A DNA stretch of 64,000 nt, from positions 186,001 to 250,000 of the forward strand of contig NZ_CABPSH010000003.1 in the NCBI RefSeq assembly GCF_902459725.1, read 5' to 3'. How positions within the stretch are numbered: the first letter of the stretch is position 1; each line of letters opens with the position of its first letter. The translations under genes were made by a program, and so were the position numbers. Below, in pieces: positions 62,934-64,000 of this stretch. This stretch comes from Pandoraea eparura. Lineage in GTDB: Bacteria > Pseudomonadota > Gammaproteobacteria > Burkholderiales > Burkholderiaceae. The notes beneath the pieces are model-generated. The model was not told where the DNA came from. It did no database searches and worked only from the letters and a program-made list of their open reading frames with translations.

Positions 62934-62954
62934 AAACGTCGACGTTTGATCAAA
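62934..62954. promoter_or_regulatory. Two overlapping palindromes upstream of the CoA-transferase operon
   Basis: AAACGTC-GACGTTT (62934-62947) and TTTGATCAAA (62945-62954) share three bases. Both are perfect and lie in a strongly AT-rich part of the 320-base gap between the CoA-transferase and SDR genes. They are likely operator sites; no regulator gene is adjacent within the window. Confidence 0.55.
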
Positions 62955-63121
62955 TTTTTCCGCCGCTAATACCAAGCGCACTCGCCAATTCTTTTCGTAA
63001 CGCTCCGAAACCTAGTCGACGGAGCAGGCACTGGTCGATCGCGACTTCTGGAGCTGACGGCCCAAATCAGCCCCAGACTTCAACAAGCGCCAACAAACTA
63101 TGTCCTCATGACGTTGTTGCG

Positions 63122-63892
63122 CTATCCCATGTAAGAGGCGCCTCCGTCCACATCGATGACGGTGCCGCTAACATATGCAGAACGCGAGGACGACAGAAAC
63201 ACCACGAGGGAAGCTATTTCTTCCGCTTTGGCGGCGCGGCCGAACGGCATGTCCGACAACATCTCCTTCCAACGCTCTGGGTCCCCAAAGCGCTCGGCGG
63301 CTCGGGATCGATACAGGTTGACTAACCTATCCGTTTCAGTCGGACCGGGATTGACGCCGACGACTCGAACCCCCTTTCGCGATGCGTGCGCACCTGTCGC
63401 TTTCGTAAATGCGATTAGGGCGGCGTTCGCGGTGGAGCCCGAGATATAGTCGTAGCGGGGAGCGGCTCCAGCAATCCCAATCACGTTAATGATTACCCCC
63501 GATCCGCGTGCCAGCATCGAGGGCAAGGCCGCTCGAGTCACGTTGAGGTAGCCGAAAAGTTTGAGCTCCCATGCGGAACGCCAGACTTCATCCGACACTT
63601 TGTCAAGACCACCACCAGGGATGGCTCCGGCATTGTTGACGACCACATCGACTTCGCCGAGCTTCTCCAGTAATTTTTGCGGAAGCGTTCGCAATGAGAG
63701 ATCGACGCTCAATCCGTTGATCATGGCACCGGGCTGCCGCAACCTGCTGACAGCCGATTCCACCCTGACCTCGTCTGACGCGACTAGCGTGACGTCGCAC
63801 CCCTCTTCGAGAAACAGTCGACAGCAGTCGAAACCAATCCCCCGTGATCCGCCAGTGACGAGGACTTTCTTGCCCTGTAGATTCAAATTCAT
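63122..63892 (-). CDS. Short-chain dehydrogenase/reductase
   Basis: 256 residues; GGAGACATCAA before the ATG. Classical SDR: cofactor motif VTGGSRGIGFDCCR, NNAG in VVVNNAGAIPGG, catalytic Ser in VIGIAG region, Tyr-x-x-x-Ser in RYDYISGSTANAALIAF (the usual YxxxK lysine is not at the expected place), and PG motif GVNPGPTETDRLV. The C-terminus YVSGTVIDVDGGASYMG is typical. It may reduce a 3-oxoacyl-CoA or related ketone in the same locus. Confidence 0.85.
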   Translation of the reverse strand: MNLNLQGKKVLVTGGSRGIGFDCCRLFLEEGCDVTLVASDEVRVESAVSRLRQPGAMINGLSVDLSLRTLPQKLLEKLGEVDVVVNNAGAIPGGGLDKVSDEVWRSAWELKLFGYLNVTRAALPSMLARGSGVIINVIGIAGAAPRYDYISGSTANAALIAFTKATGAHASRKGVRVVGVNPGPTETDRLVNLYRSRAAERFGDPERWKEMLSDMPFGRAAKAEEIASLVVFLSSSRSAYVSGTVIDVDGGASYMG

Positions 63893-63927
63893 TTGATGTC
63901 TCCTTATTCCGCGGACTGTCGGTTCAA

Positions 63928-64000
63928 TCAGTCCCGAATGCGCTGCATTTCGACGAGCTGTGGCAGCTTAGTCTGGGAGAAAACCTGGTCGGTACAATCG
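63928..64000 (-). CDS. Partial unknown gene, C-terminal end
   Basis: The minus strand gives DCTDQVFSQTKLPQLVEMQRIRD then stop (63930-63928); the gene enters from beyond the window. It ends 35 bases before the SDR start codon, which fits an operon. I do not recognise the family from 23 residues. Confidence 0.4.
   Translation of the reverse strand, partial: DCTDQVFSQTKLPQLVEMQRIRD

Overview
The window looks like chromosomal DNA of a Burkholderiales-type betaproteobacterium (Pandoraea, Burkholderia or Cupriavidus-like). This is inferred from the high GC content, GGAGACA-type ribosome binding sites, the NodT-type efflux lipoprotein, and the abundance of LysR regulators, HAAT-type ABC transporters and CaiB/HMG-CoA-lyase modules. 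No species-level marker such as rRNA is present.

Layout. (1) 1-8.2 kb is core-like: the end of an RND efflux pump with its outer-membrane lipoprotein, an HPP/CBS membrane protein, an unknown membrane protein behind a perfect palindrome, a ParD-like protein overlapping a methionine aminopeptidase gene, and a YheS-type ABC-F ATPase. (2) 8.3-12.6 kb is an accessory patch: a decayed RelE/HigB-type toxin with an intact antitoxin, a C4-like structured leader with two competing stems ahead of a small unknown gene, a tRNA-like 3' half, and a tandem AAA ATPase. (3) 12.7-31.2 kb is a carbohydrate or hydroxy-acid catabolic cluster: split transketolase, beta-hydroxyacid dehydrogenase, MFS transporter, aldo/keto reductase, an IS3-family element, hydrolase plus TRAP transporter, two LysR regulators, a full-length transketolase, hydroxypyruvate-reductase-like and pyruvate kinase genes. 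(4) 31.3-36.1 kb is a nitrile operon: transporter, nitrile hydratase alpha and beta, GatC/AtzG-like subunit, amidase. (5) 36.3-41.7 kb holds a GntR-controlled decarboxylase/dehydrogenase pair, an Old Yellow Enzyme with a LysR, and two dead transposases. (6) 41.7-47 kb holds a CoA-transferase/HMG-CoA-lyase/2-hydroxyacid dehydrogenase module with isochorismatase and LysR. (7) 47.3-59.6 kb is a long minus-strand operon (ABC importer, dehydrogenase, IlvD-type dehydratase, SAF-domain oxidoreductase, LeuCD-type hydro-lyase) with a divergent IclR regulator. (8) 59.6-60.55 kb contains a broken CocE/NonD hydrolase and a broken IS3 transposase. (9) 60.7-64 kb has a methylmalonyl-CoA-decarboxylase-like protein, a CoA-transferase, an SDR and a partial gene.

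From 12.7 kb onward the DNA is a mosaic of catabolic operons, each with its own importer, regulator and palindromic operator-like DNA, separated by transposase debris. A 37-nt element is shared by the promoters of the nitrile operon and the isochorismatase operon, which suggests joint control. The best candidate for an undescribed pathway is the IclR-linked operon at 47.3-59.6 kb, whose enzyme set matches no textbook route known to me. Functions come from motif and family recognition by eye, with no database search; operon calls come from spacing and overlap.
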